NCBI GenBank assembly: GCA_949878575.1
Contig: CATLAX010000002.1
Coordinates: 293,634 to 357,633 of the forward strand
DNA: 64,000 nucleotides
Direction: 5' to 3'
Source of the DNA: an uncultured Alphaproteobacteria bacterium
GTDB taxonomy: Bacteria > Pseudomonadota > Alphaproteobacteria > Rs-D84
The notes under the pieces were generated by a model. The model did no database searches, was not told the origin of the DNA, and saw only the letters and a list, made by a program, of their open reading frames with translations. The position numbers and the translations under genes are program-made. Of this stretch, positions 54,446 to 62,300 are shown piece after piece. Position 1 is the stretch's first letter. Each line of letters opens with the position of its first letter.

Positions 54446-55795
54446 ATGAAAGGAAGAATTGTTATTTTAACGTCCCTGGTGCTGATGGCGCCGGGCGTTG
54501 GGGCAGTTGCCTCGGAATGTATTGGGCCGGGATGCGATTCGGGCGAAATAACGACAACATCCGCACCGACGATACTGGACGTGGTAGAGGAAACAACCGT
54601 CGCGGTCGCACCCGCCACATCGGCGCCGCGCATGGTGCCGACAGTACCGGCATACGACGCGCCATCACAATATATATACGCGGGCGCGGTACCGATGCGC
54701 AATGTAAAGACTTTAAGCATAAAGCCCGTGCCAGAGGATACACGCCCCGCCCTGTACGACGGAACAAACGGCAAATACAAGGCCCGCGGATACGACAAAA
54801 CGGTTGACTGGCGCGACGGTGTGCCGATTTGGGATGATTCCATCGTAAATTACAAGAAAAAGGATTTTAGCGACTGGTACTTGGAACCGGCGCCGGAAAT
54901 TTATCTGCGCGAGATTGACAGTCCGGCCGAATCGGTGTTTGCATCATACGGCACACCGCCGGCGGTGATGGAGGCCGAATCGGTTGACGTGGTGGAATTG
55001 TACAATCAAAACATGTCTGATGCCGCCGCAACACGCGCACGGGTTGAAGAGTTACTGGCCCCGCAGCGGCCGACGGAAAACCTGTGGGCGGACACGCTGG
55101 TCGTAAACAATGTAACAACGCCGGCTGTGCCGTGCATAAAGCCGGAATACACAGCCCAGGACATGACAGAGGTTGTGGCAATGGCGTTTGGTGCGGGCGA
55201 CGGATGCCCGTTTGACACGGAAACAGAATGCGAAATATGGCGGCGCAAGCCCATGGTTCGGGAAACGGTCGCCCCGCGCAGCACAAAACTGCGCCCGGAA
55301 CTGCTGGATGCGTTCATCACAAAGGCAAAGTGCAACAAAGACATTCAGGCCACGGATCCGGCGGCCGCGCCGTTACTGGACAGATATAAAATGTTAATGC
55401 GCAGCGCCCAGGCATGCTGTACGGACGGAATGGCCTATTCTTTAAAACAGGCCGGCGCATCGGACGGACTGGTATACAAATTTTTGGCAGACGACGCAAA
55501 CTTTTACGGCCTTGGCAACAGATGCTTAATGATGACGGACGCGGAATTTGATACGAAATATCCGAACACCGCCACGGCAGCGGTGGCGGCAGACGTACGC
55601 AACGGATGCCTGTGCCGTGGCCGTCAATGGTTTACGGCGATGCTGGCCCCGTTTCGCGATGCATATGCGGCGGCGCCGGAATTTGCAAACGCAAAATTTG
55701 ATTATACGTATATAGACGGCCTGCAGCGCCAGGTTACGGTATCCATTAACAACGACGTTCAAAACGTACTAAATCAGTTGGCCCAGTGCCCGTAA
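54446..55795 (+). CDS. Exported protein, unknown function (449 aa)
   Basis: Signal peptide (MKGRIVILTSLVLMAPGVGA), then about 130 residues of Thr/Ala/Pro/Val-rich sequence, and a C-terminal globular part with paired Cys (CNKDIQATDP, QACCTDGMAYSLKQAGASD, NGCLCRGRQWF, ending QLAQCP). It resembles the other exported Cys-containing proteins of the window in layout: export signal, low complexity, Cys-rich domain. No enzyme motif. A -10-like TATGAT stands seven bases before the ATG without a ribosome site, so the mRNA may be leaderless. A terminator follows. Confidence 0.78.
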   Translation: MKGRIVILTSLVLMAPGVGAVASECIGPGCDSGEITTTSAPTILDVVEETTVAVAPATSAPRMVPTVPAYDAPSQYIYAGAVPMRNVKTLSIKPVPEDTRPALYDGTNGKYKARGYDKTVDWRDGVPIWDDSIVNYKKKDFSDWYLEPAPEIYLREIDSPAESVFASYGTPPAVMEAESVDVVELYNQNMSDAAATRARVEELLAPQRPTENLWADTLVVNNVTTPAVPCIKPEYTAQDMTEVVAMAFGAGDGCPFDTETECEIWRRKPMVRETVAPRSTKLRPELLDAFITKAKCNKDIQATDPAAAPLLDRYKMLMRSAQACCTDGMAYSLKQAGASDGLVYKFLADDANFYGLGNRCLMMTDAEFDTKYPNTATAAVAADVRNGCLCRGRQWFTAMLAPFRDAYAAAPEFANAKFDYTYIDGLQRQVTVSINNDVQNVLNQLAQCP

Positions 55796-55803
55796 AAACA
55801 CCA

Positions 55804-55829
55804 ACGCGCCCCATACGGGGCGTTTTTTA
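55804..55829 (+). terminator. Intrinsic terminator
   Basis: CGCCCC (55807-55812) with GGGGCG (55817-55822), then six T. Confidence 0.88.
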
Positions 55830-55858
55830 TTGCTTTTTAATGCGATTTTTGATATAAT
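55830..55858 (+). promoter_or_regulatory. Promoter of methyltransferase gene
   Basis: TTGCTT (55830-55835), 17-bp spacer, TATAAT (55853-55858). Confidence 0.65.
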
Positions 55859-55869
55859 AGGAACATTCG

Positions 55870-55925
55870 CGGACAGATTTCCCTGTCCGTTTTTTGTTTC
55901 CCCCGCATGCGGCGGGGCTTTTTTA
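55870..55925 (+). promoter_or_regulatory. Tandem intrinsic terminators in the leader of the methyltransferase gene
   Basis: Between the promoter and the ATG lie two complete terminators. One is CGGACAG (55870-55876) with CTGTCCG (55883-55889) and six T; the other CCCCGC (55901-55906) with GCGGGG (55912-55917) and six T. Transcripts should mostly stop at about 30 or 60 nt unless something prevents it, so this looks like an attenuator. Confidence 0.7.
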
Positions 55926-55943
55926 TTTAGGAGACAACTCACC

Positions 55944-56783
55944 ATGTCATTAAAAAGCGCAAACCTGCAGCGGGCGCGGGCGGCCAAAAACGACGAATTT
56001 TATACCCAATACGACGATGTACGGAAAGAATGCGACCTTTACCGGTCGCATTTTTTTAATAAGATTATTTATTGCAACTGTGACAATGCGGACAGCGCCT
56101 TTGTGAAATACTTTACGGAACTAAAAGCGGCGGGACAAATCCGCGACGTCTGGTTTTCCGGCGGACGCGGCGGCGACGATTTTCGCGGGTGCGCGTCAAT
56201 CGCAAAATTACAACAGGCGGATATCGTTGTCACGAACCCGCCTTTTTCTTTGTTTCGCGAATTTATAGACCTGCTGATACAATATGATAAAAAGTTTTTG
56301 ATTATCGGAAACATGAACGCGATTGCATATAAACAAACGTTTCATTTAATCCGCACGGGCCGGGTTCACACCGGATACACATACCCAAAAGCATTTATGC
56401 AACCCACCGGCGAATTAAAAAAATTCGGCAACATATGCTGGTTCACAAATATCGCGGTAACGCGCAAAAATAAAATGTGCATTCCGCACAATCAATATTC
56501 AGGACACGAATCCTGCTATCCAAAATATGACAACGCCGATGCGATAAACGTCAACAAAGTAAAAGAAATACCGACAGACTATACGGGGGTAATGGGGGTG
56601 CCAATTACATTTTTGCTTAACCATGATTCTGATAAGTTTGAAATACTGGGAATGGACAAAGATTTTACAACCAACCACAGCGGCGTAAAATTAAACAACA
56701 AGCCGTTGTATCGTCGTATATTTATTCGCAACCGCCATACCGTTGCGGCAAATGACGACAGACTTCTTAAAATTGCCGCATAA
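55944..56783 (+). CDS. EcoRI-family adenine-specific DNA methyltransferase
   Basis: A 279-residue N6-adenine methyltransferase of the EcoRI_methylase family. Features: AKNDEFYTQYDDVRKECDLY at the N-terminus, where family members share the NDEFYTQ element, the catalytic motif DIVVTNPPFSLFREFIDLL (NPPF), and IIYCNCDNADSAFVKYF as the SAM-binding edge strand. The family methylates the GAATTC type of site, but target specificity cannot be read here. The ATG at 55944 follows AGGAGA. No EcoRI-like endonuclease is next to it; instead a PLD-type nuclease follows after 51 bases. Often carried by phages or mobile elements. Confidence 0.88.
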   Translation: MSLKSANLQRARAAKNDEFYTQYDDVRKECDLYRSHFFNKIIYCNCDNADSAFVKYFTELKAAGQIRDVWFSGGRGGDDFRGCASIAKLQQADIVVTNPPFSLFREFIDLLIQYDKKFLIIGNMNAIAYKQTFHLIRTGRVHTGYTYPKAFMQPTGELKKFGNICWFTNIAVTRKNKMCIPHNQYSGHESCYPKYDNADAINVNKVKEIPTDYTGVMGVPITFLLNHDSDKFEILGMDKDFTTNHSGVKLNNKPLYRRIFIRNRHTVAANDDRLLKIAA

Positions 56784-56834
56784 TAATTATTGAACAAGTC
56801 AGACATATAAGAAATAATACCCAAAAGGCCGAAC

Positions 56835-57848
56835 ATGCGTTTATTCAGATTATTATTCAGTTTTGTTTTTATATTAACAACCCAGCCATACTGCGCCGCG
56901 TTTGAACTGTCACAATTACCGGAATTTCAAAAGATAGCGATAAAAACATTTGTCCGCCGCGATTCCCCTGTCGGGGGCGCAAAAACCATTCAGGCCACCA
57001 AAGAACTGGAAGAAATTTTGGGTCATGAACGCAAAGACTATGTCACGGACTATGTATATTTAGGCGATCAAAAATTAGAGGAAAACGGTTCGGCCAGGTA
57101 CTATTATTTTTACCCGCCATCATACAAAGGCCGCGGCAAAGGTGAATTAAAATACGAAAAAAACAGCATTATGCATTCAGGCACACCCGGCGACATACTG
57201 GTAATGGCCAAGGATAATGATGACAAACTGTTGCTGCTTATCGTTCAGCGGGACAGCGCGGCGGAGAAAGAGCTGTACGCCACACTGGGGATGAATAATA
57301 CGCCTGAGGTTGAAAAAACGTCATGGTGGCGGCGCATGTGGACATCGCGGGATAAAAAAACAGATGACTATGAGATTGATTCCGCCGCGATTCCCGTGCC
57401 GGCGATTCCGGAAAAATCATGGGCGCGGATATATTTTACGCCCGGGCCGGATTGCGAAAACAACATCGTTGCACAAATAGACGATGCCATGCACACGATT
57501 GACGTTGCGGTGTATTCCATTACAAATGACAAGATAGTGGACAGCCTGCTGGCGGCGCACAACCGCGGCGTGCGTGTTCGCGTAATCAGCGATCGTCTGC
57601 AGGCGGCCGGGCGCGCGTCGCTGATTGGGCGCATACGCGACGGCGGGATACCGGTTGTATTAAACACAAAGCATAAAATAATGCATAACAAGTTTGCGAT
57701 ATTCGACCGCCGGGACATAGAGACTGGGTCATACAACTGGACGTCATCCGCGACAAAGTCAAATGCGGAAAACTGTATGTTCTTTCCGGAGCAGGACAAG
57801 GTTTTCACAAACCAGTTTAAAACCCTCTGGGAACTTTATCGTGGATAA
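56835..57848 (+). CDS. Exported PLD-family nuclease with N-terminal extra domain
   Basis: A 337-residue protein. Signal peptide (residues 1-22, MRLFRLLFSFVFILTTQPYC), an unassigned domain (about 25-150), a linker, then a phospholipase-D-type domain (about 195-337). It has one HKD motif, H284-x-K286-x4-D291 (HNKFAIFD), followed by GSYNWT, as in the Nuc/BfiI nucleases, which work as dimers. The N-terminal part (RDSPVGGAKTIQATKELEEI, then SGTPGDILVMAKDNDDKLLL) recalls the B3-like DNA-binding domain of EcoRII/BfiI-type enzymes, but this is tentative. AAAAGG precedes the ATG, so the signal peptide is really translated. It could pair with the adjacent methyltransferase. Confidence 0.82.
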   Translation: MRLFRLLFSFVFILTTQPYCAAFELSQLPEFQKIAIKTFVRRDSPVGGAKTIQATKELEEILGHERKDYVTDYVYLGDQKLEENGSARYYYFYPPSYKGRGKGELKYEKNSIMHSGTPGDILVMAKDNDDKLLLLIVQRDSAAEKELYATLGMNNTPEVEKTSWWRRMWTSRDKKTDDYEIDSAAIPVPAIPEKSWARIYFTPGPDCENNIVAQIDDAMHTIDVAVYSITNDKIVDSLLAAHNRGVRVRVISDRLQAAGRASLIGRIRDGGIPVVLNTKHKIMHNKFAIFDRRDIETGSYNWTSSATKSNAENCMFFPEQDKVFTNQFKTLWELYRG

Positions 57849-57851
57849 AAA

Positions 57852-57878
57852 AACAACCGCCAAACGGCGACTGTTTTT
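57852..57878. terminator. Bidirectional intrinsic terminator
   Basis: Stem CAACCGCC with GGCGACTG (G-U pairs), A-run left, T-run right, between convergent genes. Confidence 0.7.
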
Positions 57879-57893
57879 TTGCGCATGCACAGA

Positions 57894-58541
57894 TTATTTG
57901 TTCGGAATAATCTTGATTTCCACGCGGCGGTTCTGCTGACGCCCGGCGGCATCCGCATTTGATGCAATCGGGTTTGACGGCCCCATGCCCATGATTTCAA
58001 ACCGGTTCGCGGCGACCCCCTGGCCCTGCAGGTATGCGGCAACCGCATTTGCACGATTGCGCGACAAGGTCTGGTTATAATCCGCACTGCCCGTACTGTC
58101 GGTATAACCCAGCACCATAACCGTGGAATTGTCATATTTGTTCAAAACCTTTGCCACGGAATTCAGTGTTGCATAGAAATTGGCGTTAATATCCGCAGAA
58201 TCCGTTTTAAACGTTATGTTGCCAGGCATAATCAAACGAATACTGTCATTGTCACGGACAACACCGACGCCCGTTGACGCCAGTTCCTGGCGCAATTCCG
58301 CCTCTTGCACGTCCAGGTAATATCCGATGCCGCCACCAACGGCCGCCCCGGCCAGTCCGCCCACAATCGCGCCCGCGCCATGATTTTTGGACACCAGCGC
58401 GCCTGTCGCCGCACCCGCCGCCGTACCGATTGCGGTACCCCATACGGCCTTTGACGTCTGGTTCTGGCCCGTGTACGGATTTACAGTCGTGCATCCCGCC
58501 AGGAAAGCCGCCGCAGTTGCAAAATAAGCAAATTTTTTCAT
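57894..58541 (-). CDS. OmpA-family lipoprotein (YiaD/YfiB-like)
   Basis: A 215-residue outer-membrane lipoprotein. Lipobox FLAGC gives mature Cys at 17, then TTVNPYTGQNQTSKAVWGTA. A glycine-zipper membrane region follows (about 38-75, AIGTAAGAATGALVSKNHGA and AIVGGLAGAAVGGGIGYYLD). The C-terminal OmpA domain (about 110-215) holds VMVLGYTDSTGSADYNQTLS and NRANAVAAYLQGQGVAANRF, the peptidoglycan-binding Asp and Arg motifs. A strong AAAGGAGA precedes the ATG. It anchors the outer membrane to the wall. Confidence 0.93.
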   Translation of the reverse strand: MKKFAYFATAAAFLAGCTTVNPYTGQNQTSKAVWGTAIGTAAGAATGALVSKNHGAGAIVGGLAGAAVGGGIGYYLDVQEAELRQELASTGVGVVRDNDSIRLIMPGNITFKTDSADINANFYATLNSVAKVLNKYDNSTVMVLGYTDSTGSADYNQTLSRNRANAVAAYLQGQGVAANRFEIMGMGPSNPIASNADAAGRQQNRRVEIKIIPNK

Positions 58542-58601
58542 ACAATTCTCCTTTGAATCAAGCACGGGGCATATTTTACAATATTTTTTATGCCGCGCCA
58601 C

Positions 58602-58626
58602 ATAAAAAACCGCCACGCGGCGGTTT
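58602..58626 (-). terminator. Intrinsic terminator
   Basis: ACCGCC with GGCGGT stem and a T-run on the minus strand. Confidence 0.85.
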
Positions 58627-58630
58627 TGGT

Positions 58631-58858
58631 TTAGCGGGATTTGATATTGTGCAAACCTATCATGTTCAGGCGCGCGTTGTTTACATTCACGCTGTCCTTG
58701 GGCGCCGTCACAACGGTTTTTTTTGCCTTGTCTTCAGACACCTTGGCATTACTGCGGCTGGTGCAGGTGTTCATTTGGTAAACCAGCGCCCCGCTGATTA
58801 ACACCGCCACCAACAGTTCCATGTTTTCTTTTAAGTTTTTCTTGGTCTTTTCCTTCAT
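58631..58858 (-). CDS. Small single-pass membrane protein (75 aa)
   Basis: A basic N-terminus (MKEKTKKNLKENMELL) leads to one membrane helix (about 13-30, ELLVAVLISGALVYQ), then a polar tail with Lys and Ser. AAGGAA lies before the ATG. Monocistronic with terminator. Not recognised; small inner-membrane protein of unknown role. Confidence 0.7.
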   Translation of the reverse strand: MKEKTKKNLKENMELLVAVLISGALVYQMNTCTSRSNAKVSEDKAKKTVVTAPKDSVNVNNARLNMIGLHNIKSR

Positions 58859-58891
58859 TGCTTTTTCCTTAACGTATTATAAGTTCCCCGT

Positions 58892-58914
58892 AAAAAAGCC
58901 CCCGTCTGGGGACT
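58892..58914 (-). terminator. Intrinsic terminator after tRNA-Val
   Basis: On the minus strand GTCCCC with GGGGGC stem, tetraloop, six T. Confidence 0.85.
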
Positions 58915-58925
58915 TTTATTAATTT

Positions 58926-59002
58926 TGGTGGATGTTGAGGGACTCAAACCCCCGACCCTCTCGGTGTAAACGAGATGCTCTAATCAACTGAGCTAAACAT
59001 CC
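58926..59002 (-). tRNA. tRNA-Val (anticodon UAC)
   Basis: Full cloverleaf on the minus strand. Acceptor GGATGTT with AACATCC, D arm GCTCAGTTGATTAGAGC, anticodon loop TTTACAC with TAC at 34-36, T loop TTTGAGT, discriminator A, encoded CCA. Confidence 0.97.
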
Positions 59003-59053
59003 GATTGCGAGGCAATATTAAAGTATTTGTTTCCGTTTGTCCAGGCTTTTTTT

Positions 59054-59875
59054 CTATTGGCGCTGCCTGTTGTTTTCGCGGTCTATTCTTTCGCTGTTGG
59101 CTATTGTGCATGCGCGCATCTGCCCCAGGCATGTCGTTATGTCCTCGCGGCGGCTGCCGCGCTTCTTTGCTGTCGCGCACTTGCTGTCCGCACCCAGCGC
59201 GTTCGTACACGCATTGTTCCGCTGACAATTCGTCTGGCCCTCTGCGCATGTTATGTCAAAACCGTTGTACGAACTTAACACGTCAAGATCCGTTTCCAGC
59301 TGGTACCGCGCATTCGCCAGATCCCCCGACGTCACCGCGGACTGTATCTTTGCTATATTGCGCAACAGACACTGTAACGCGTCCTTGCTGCCGCCGGTGC
59401 TGTTCAAACAGTCTTCCGCAGACGCCAGACCGCGACGCGATGCGCCACCGCCCGTACCGCCCCCGCCATAGCCGCCGCTGTATCCGCCGCCCGTGGAGCC
59501 GTCGTCCCCGCCAGAGGCGTCGCCGCCCGTCGCCCCGGCCTTTTGCAGTTTGGTCGTTAAAACAGCCTTTTCCAACTGCGTGCGAAAACGGCGCAGCATT
59601 GCATCCATATACTCGTACTGTTTGTTCATCTGCTGGGCGATTACGGTCGTTTTTAACGCAACTATCTCTTTCATCAGCTGCTTGTCCGCGCCTTCGGGGT
59701 TCTTTTCATCACCTATGTTGTATGCATGCACGCTGCACAGCGCCAGTTCCGCCGTTATCCGATCGTTCGCATCGTTGTCGCAGCCGTCACCGGCGGCACG
59801 GGCGGCCCCGGCAAGTATCGCACACACGGAACAGGCCGACAGGGTTGTGCAAAAAAACTTTTTAAGACGTGTCAT
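59054..59875 (-). CDS. Exported protein with Gly-rich linker (273 aa)
   Basis: Signal peptide (to about residue 27, ending ARA), a helical region (KQLMKEIVALKTTVIAQQMN, about 65-110), a flexible Gly/Ser linker (GGGYSGGYGGGGTGGG), then a Cys-containing helical part (EDCLNSTGGSKDALQCLL; later CAEGQTNCQRNNAC). Function unknown. Last gene of a two-gene operon, 12 bases after the larger exported protein at 59888-61786; the pair probably work together in the envelope. Confidence 0.78.
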   Translation of the reverse strand: MTRLKKFFCTTLSACSVCAILAGAARAAGDGCDNDANDRITAELALCSVHAYNIGDEKNPEGADKQLMKEIVALKTTVIAQQMNKQYEYMDAMLRRFRTQLEKAVLTTKLQKAGATGGDASGGDDGSTGGGYSGGYGGGGTGGGASRRGLASAEDCLNSTGGSKDALQCLLRNIAKIQSAVTSGDLANARYQLETDLDVLSSYNGFDITCAEGQTNCQRNNACTNALGADSKCATAKKRGSRREDITTCLGQMRACTIANSERIDRENNRQRQ

Positions 59876-59887
59876 TTCAGAAATCCG

Positions 59888-61786
59888 TTACTTAACAGGT
59901 ATACATACTCCGTTTACCCATTCCTTGCGGTCTGTACAACTGCACTTTGCCTTTGCGGTATCCCATTTGCCCATGTTTTTAGCACATGTCGCCTCATCCT
60001 TGTAATTCGGATCGTCAAAGACGCCGCGCTGTTCCGCACTGGATGCGTATTTTGTAACCGCGGCGTCATAATCATTTGCTGACACGCGCCCCTCTGACAT
60101 TAATGTCGCCGCCAAAGACTTGTCCGTTACACAAATGCGGGCCGGCAGTGTTTTCAACGACGCCGCTTTTTGCAGCTCCATGTAACTGGTCGGATTAACG
60201 GCACAGTATTTCGGTCCGTCAATTTTTGGATCTGACGCGCCTCCAAACCGGTTTGAACCGAACATTGTCGGAGCATCCTGGGAAACGATGCGTTTTAAAA
60301 TCTCTATATCAATGGACGACTGCTTTTTCCTGTTGCGGAAGAATTTGGAGCCTTCCAGCGCAGACGACGCACAACCTATACGCACATGCTCGTCCGCATA
60401 ACCGGAATCGGAAAACAGGAAATTACGCTGAACCTTTTCCATATCCGTCAGCGTACGGTTAAGGGTGCATGCCGGTGAATCTTCCGGCGGAATAACCGCG
60501 CCAATTTTACATTCCATGCCGCCGCGCGTTGTCGCAGACGGTTTTGATTTGTTGTTTTGACAATTTGCGTTGTCATACACGGCCCAAGACGTCGTTTCGT
60601 CAATAATATCCTTGCCGTTTTTATCCTTTGCCCGCTCGTATTTGATTTCTTCGCCCACTATTTTTGACGGAACCAACCTGTACTGATACTGGGTCGTCTG
60701 ACCGCCATAGCACAAATATTCGCCCCATACGTTACAGCTGCCGTTTAACATCATGTATATATCCGTGATGTCAATGCCGACAGACTGGGCCGTAATCAGC
60801 GCGTCATACAATTCATCCAGCACCGCGTCATACGGGTCAAAAAACTCCAGCGCCTTTTGACGGAAAACAGCCACACGTTTCGGGCCGTCGCAACTGGAAC
60901 CGTCCGCAGTGCATCCGCCGTATTCAAACGCCAACTCCATTGCGGCCTTTGCCTTGTTTAATTGAACTCGTGCATTTTCCAGACTGGTCATTATTTCGCC
61001 GGCCACCTGTTCGCGCGCCAAAATATCGGCGGAAACACCGGCCTGGGCCGCGATTTTCTGCGCCTCGGTCAAACCATCCATCACGGTCGTGGGGGCCGCG
61101 GCGCCGGACGCATCACCGGCCCCGGACGCGCCGGACGTGCCAGATGCGCCATCGGACGACGCATAGTTTGATGCCGTGTCGCCGGATGTCTGACTTTGCG
61201 CCGCGGCCGCATCTGCGATGGCCTGGGCGGTCATTTGTTTTTGTTCTTCCAGCGCACTTTGTAATTGAGCTATCTGTTCGGCATTCTGGGCGGCCATGCT
61301 TTCCTGCATTTGCTGCATCTGGGTCTGCATCTGTTGCATCTGCTGGGCTGTTTGGGCCGCGGCCGCAGCCTCCGCAGCGGCGTTCTGGGCGTTGGCCTTG
61401 GCCGTTGATGACGCAACCAGCTGGGCCGAAATAGCCTGAACCAGGGCGTCGCCATATTGACTGCACGCACTGTTCGCGGCAACACACCCCGCCACAATGG
61501 GGGTTGCAATTTCCATCGTGGTGCATCCGCCGGACGCACATTTCGGCGACGCGCAACGCAATATCACAGAATTACAGTTTCCAAAATCAGCCGTCGGCGC
61601 CGCGGAACTTGTACCGCTGCTGCGGCTGTTCATCATGGAATTCCACTCGTTATTATTCAAAACACCGCCGCCCGGATTATAAGATGTCAGATTACCGCCC
61701 GCGGTACCGGACAACGGTCCCGCCGCATGCACAGACGCCGGCGCAAACGCCAACACCGCCAACAAAATACGTGTTATGGACTTCAT
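59888..61786 (-). CDS. Large exported Ala/Gln-rich protein (632 aa)
   Basis: Signal peptide (MKSITRILLAVLAFAPASVH, then AA), a Gly/Asn/Ser-rich start, a Cys pair region (CASPKCASGGCTTMEIATPI), and a long Ala/Gln/Met coiled coil (about 130-200, QTAQQMQQMQTQMQQMQESM). A Ser/Gly/Asp linker follows, then a C-terminal half with spaced Cys (CTADGSSCDG, CNVWGEYLCYGGQ, CSCTDRKEWVNGVCI). The last element resembles an EGF-like or insulin-growth-factor-like Cys motif. Unknown function. First gene of the operon with 59054-59875. Confidence 0.8.
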   Translation of the reverse strand: MKSITRILLAVLAFAPASVHAAGPLSGTAGGNLTSYNPGGGVLNNNEWNSMMNSRSSGTSSAAPTADFGNCNSVILRCASPKCASGGCTTMEIATPIVAGCVAANSACSQYGDALVQAISAQLVASSTAKANAQNAAAEAAAAAQTAQQMQQMQTQMQQMQESMAAQNAEQIAQLQSALEEQKQMTAQAIADAAAAQSQTSGDTASNYASSDGASGTSGASGAGDASGAAAPTTVMDGLTEAQKIAAQAGVSADILAREQVAGEIMTSLENARVQLNKAKAAMELAFEYGGCTADGSSCDGPKRVAVFRQKALEFFDPYDAVLDELYDALITAQSVGIDITDIYMMLNGSCNVWGEYLCYGGQTTQYQYRLVPSKIVGEEIKYERAKDKNGKDIIDETTSWAVYDNANCQNNKSKPSATTRGGMECKIGAVIPPEDSPACTLNRTLTDMEKVQRNFLFSDSGYADEHVRIGCASSALEGSKFFRNRKKQSSIDIEILKRIVSQDAPTMFGSNRFGGASDPKIDGPKYCAVNPTSYMELQKAASLKTLPARICVTDKSLAATLMSEGRVSANDYDAAVTKYASSAEQRGVFDDPNYKDEATCAKNMGKWDTAKAKCSCTDRKEWVNGVCIPVK

Positions 61787-61854
61787 TTTCTCTCGCTTTG
61801 CTTAATTTTAACATAAAACCGCACCACATTAAAGATAATTTTTCACATTAAACA

Positions 61855-61882
61855 TTGACAAACACAATAAATGTGTTAAATT
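61855..61882 (+). promoter_or_regulatory. Promoter, leaderless type
   Basis: TTGACA (61855-61860), 16-bp spacer, TAAATT (61877-61882); the ATG at 61890 is at the expected transcription start. Confidence 0.7.
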
Positions 61883-61889
61883 CGCCGTC

Positions 61890-62246
61890 ATGGAAAAAAT
61901 GACTTGGAAAAATTTTAAAGACAAAACAACAACAGAGCGCACAGCCATGCTGTACGTCTCGTTTTGCAAGGCGTTGCGTGAATACTGTGACAATATGGGC
62001 ATAATGGATTCCAAGGCCGGCGCACCCGGTATCCTGCATTCCGCAATATACAACACTGTTGCGCAAATGCACGATGTCACGCCCGCCGATGTTCGCGTGA
62101 TAGCACGACTGCAGTGCCAGATACCGCAACTGATCATGCGCCTGTGGCAATATTCGTCAAAGAACGGCTATATCCGCGAGACAGAAATGCTTTCTGAGAT
62201 GTCACTGGCTCAGGTTGTGGCGCATTTGAAACAAAACTCACGTTAA
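61890..62246 (+). CDS. Hypothetical protein (118 aa)
   Basis: A soluble, helical protein of unknown function (ERTAMLYVSFCKALREYCDN, PADVRVIARLQCQIPQLIMR). No signal or membrane segment. A consensus promoter ends seven bases before the ATG and no ribosome site is present, so it is a good candidate for a leaderless mRNA. A second ATG follows three codons later. It lies 54 bases before lpxD on the same strand. Confidence 0.75.
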   Translation: MEKMTWKNFKDKTTTERTAMLYVSFCKALREYCDNMGIMDSKAGAPGILHSAIYNTVAQMHDVTPADVRVIARLQCQIPQLIMRLWQYSSKNGYIRETEMLSEMSLAQVVAHLKQNSR

Positions 62247-62300
62247 AGCCGCCTTTACGAATTTGCTTTTAATTTCTTTTTTTTGAACTATAATCGCGGC

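Noticed and set aside
55944..56783. Complete EcoRI-like restriction-modification system
   Set aside because: No EcoRI-type endonuclease is adjacent, and GAATTC sites occur freely in the window (for example near 3722, 4256, 7817 and 18541), so strong avoidance is not evident.
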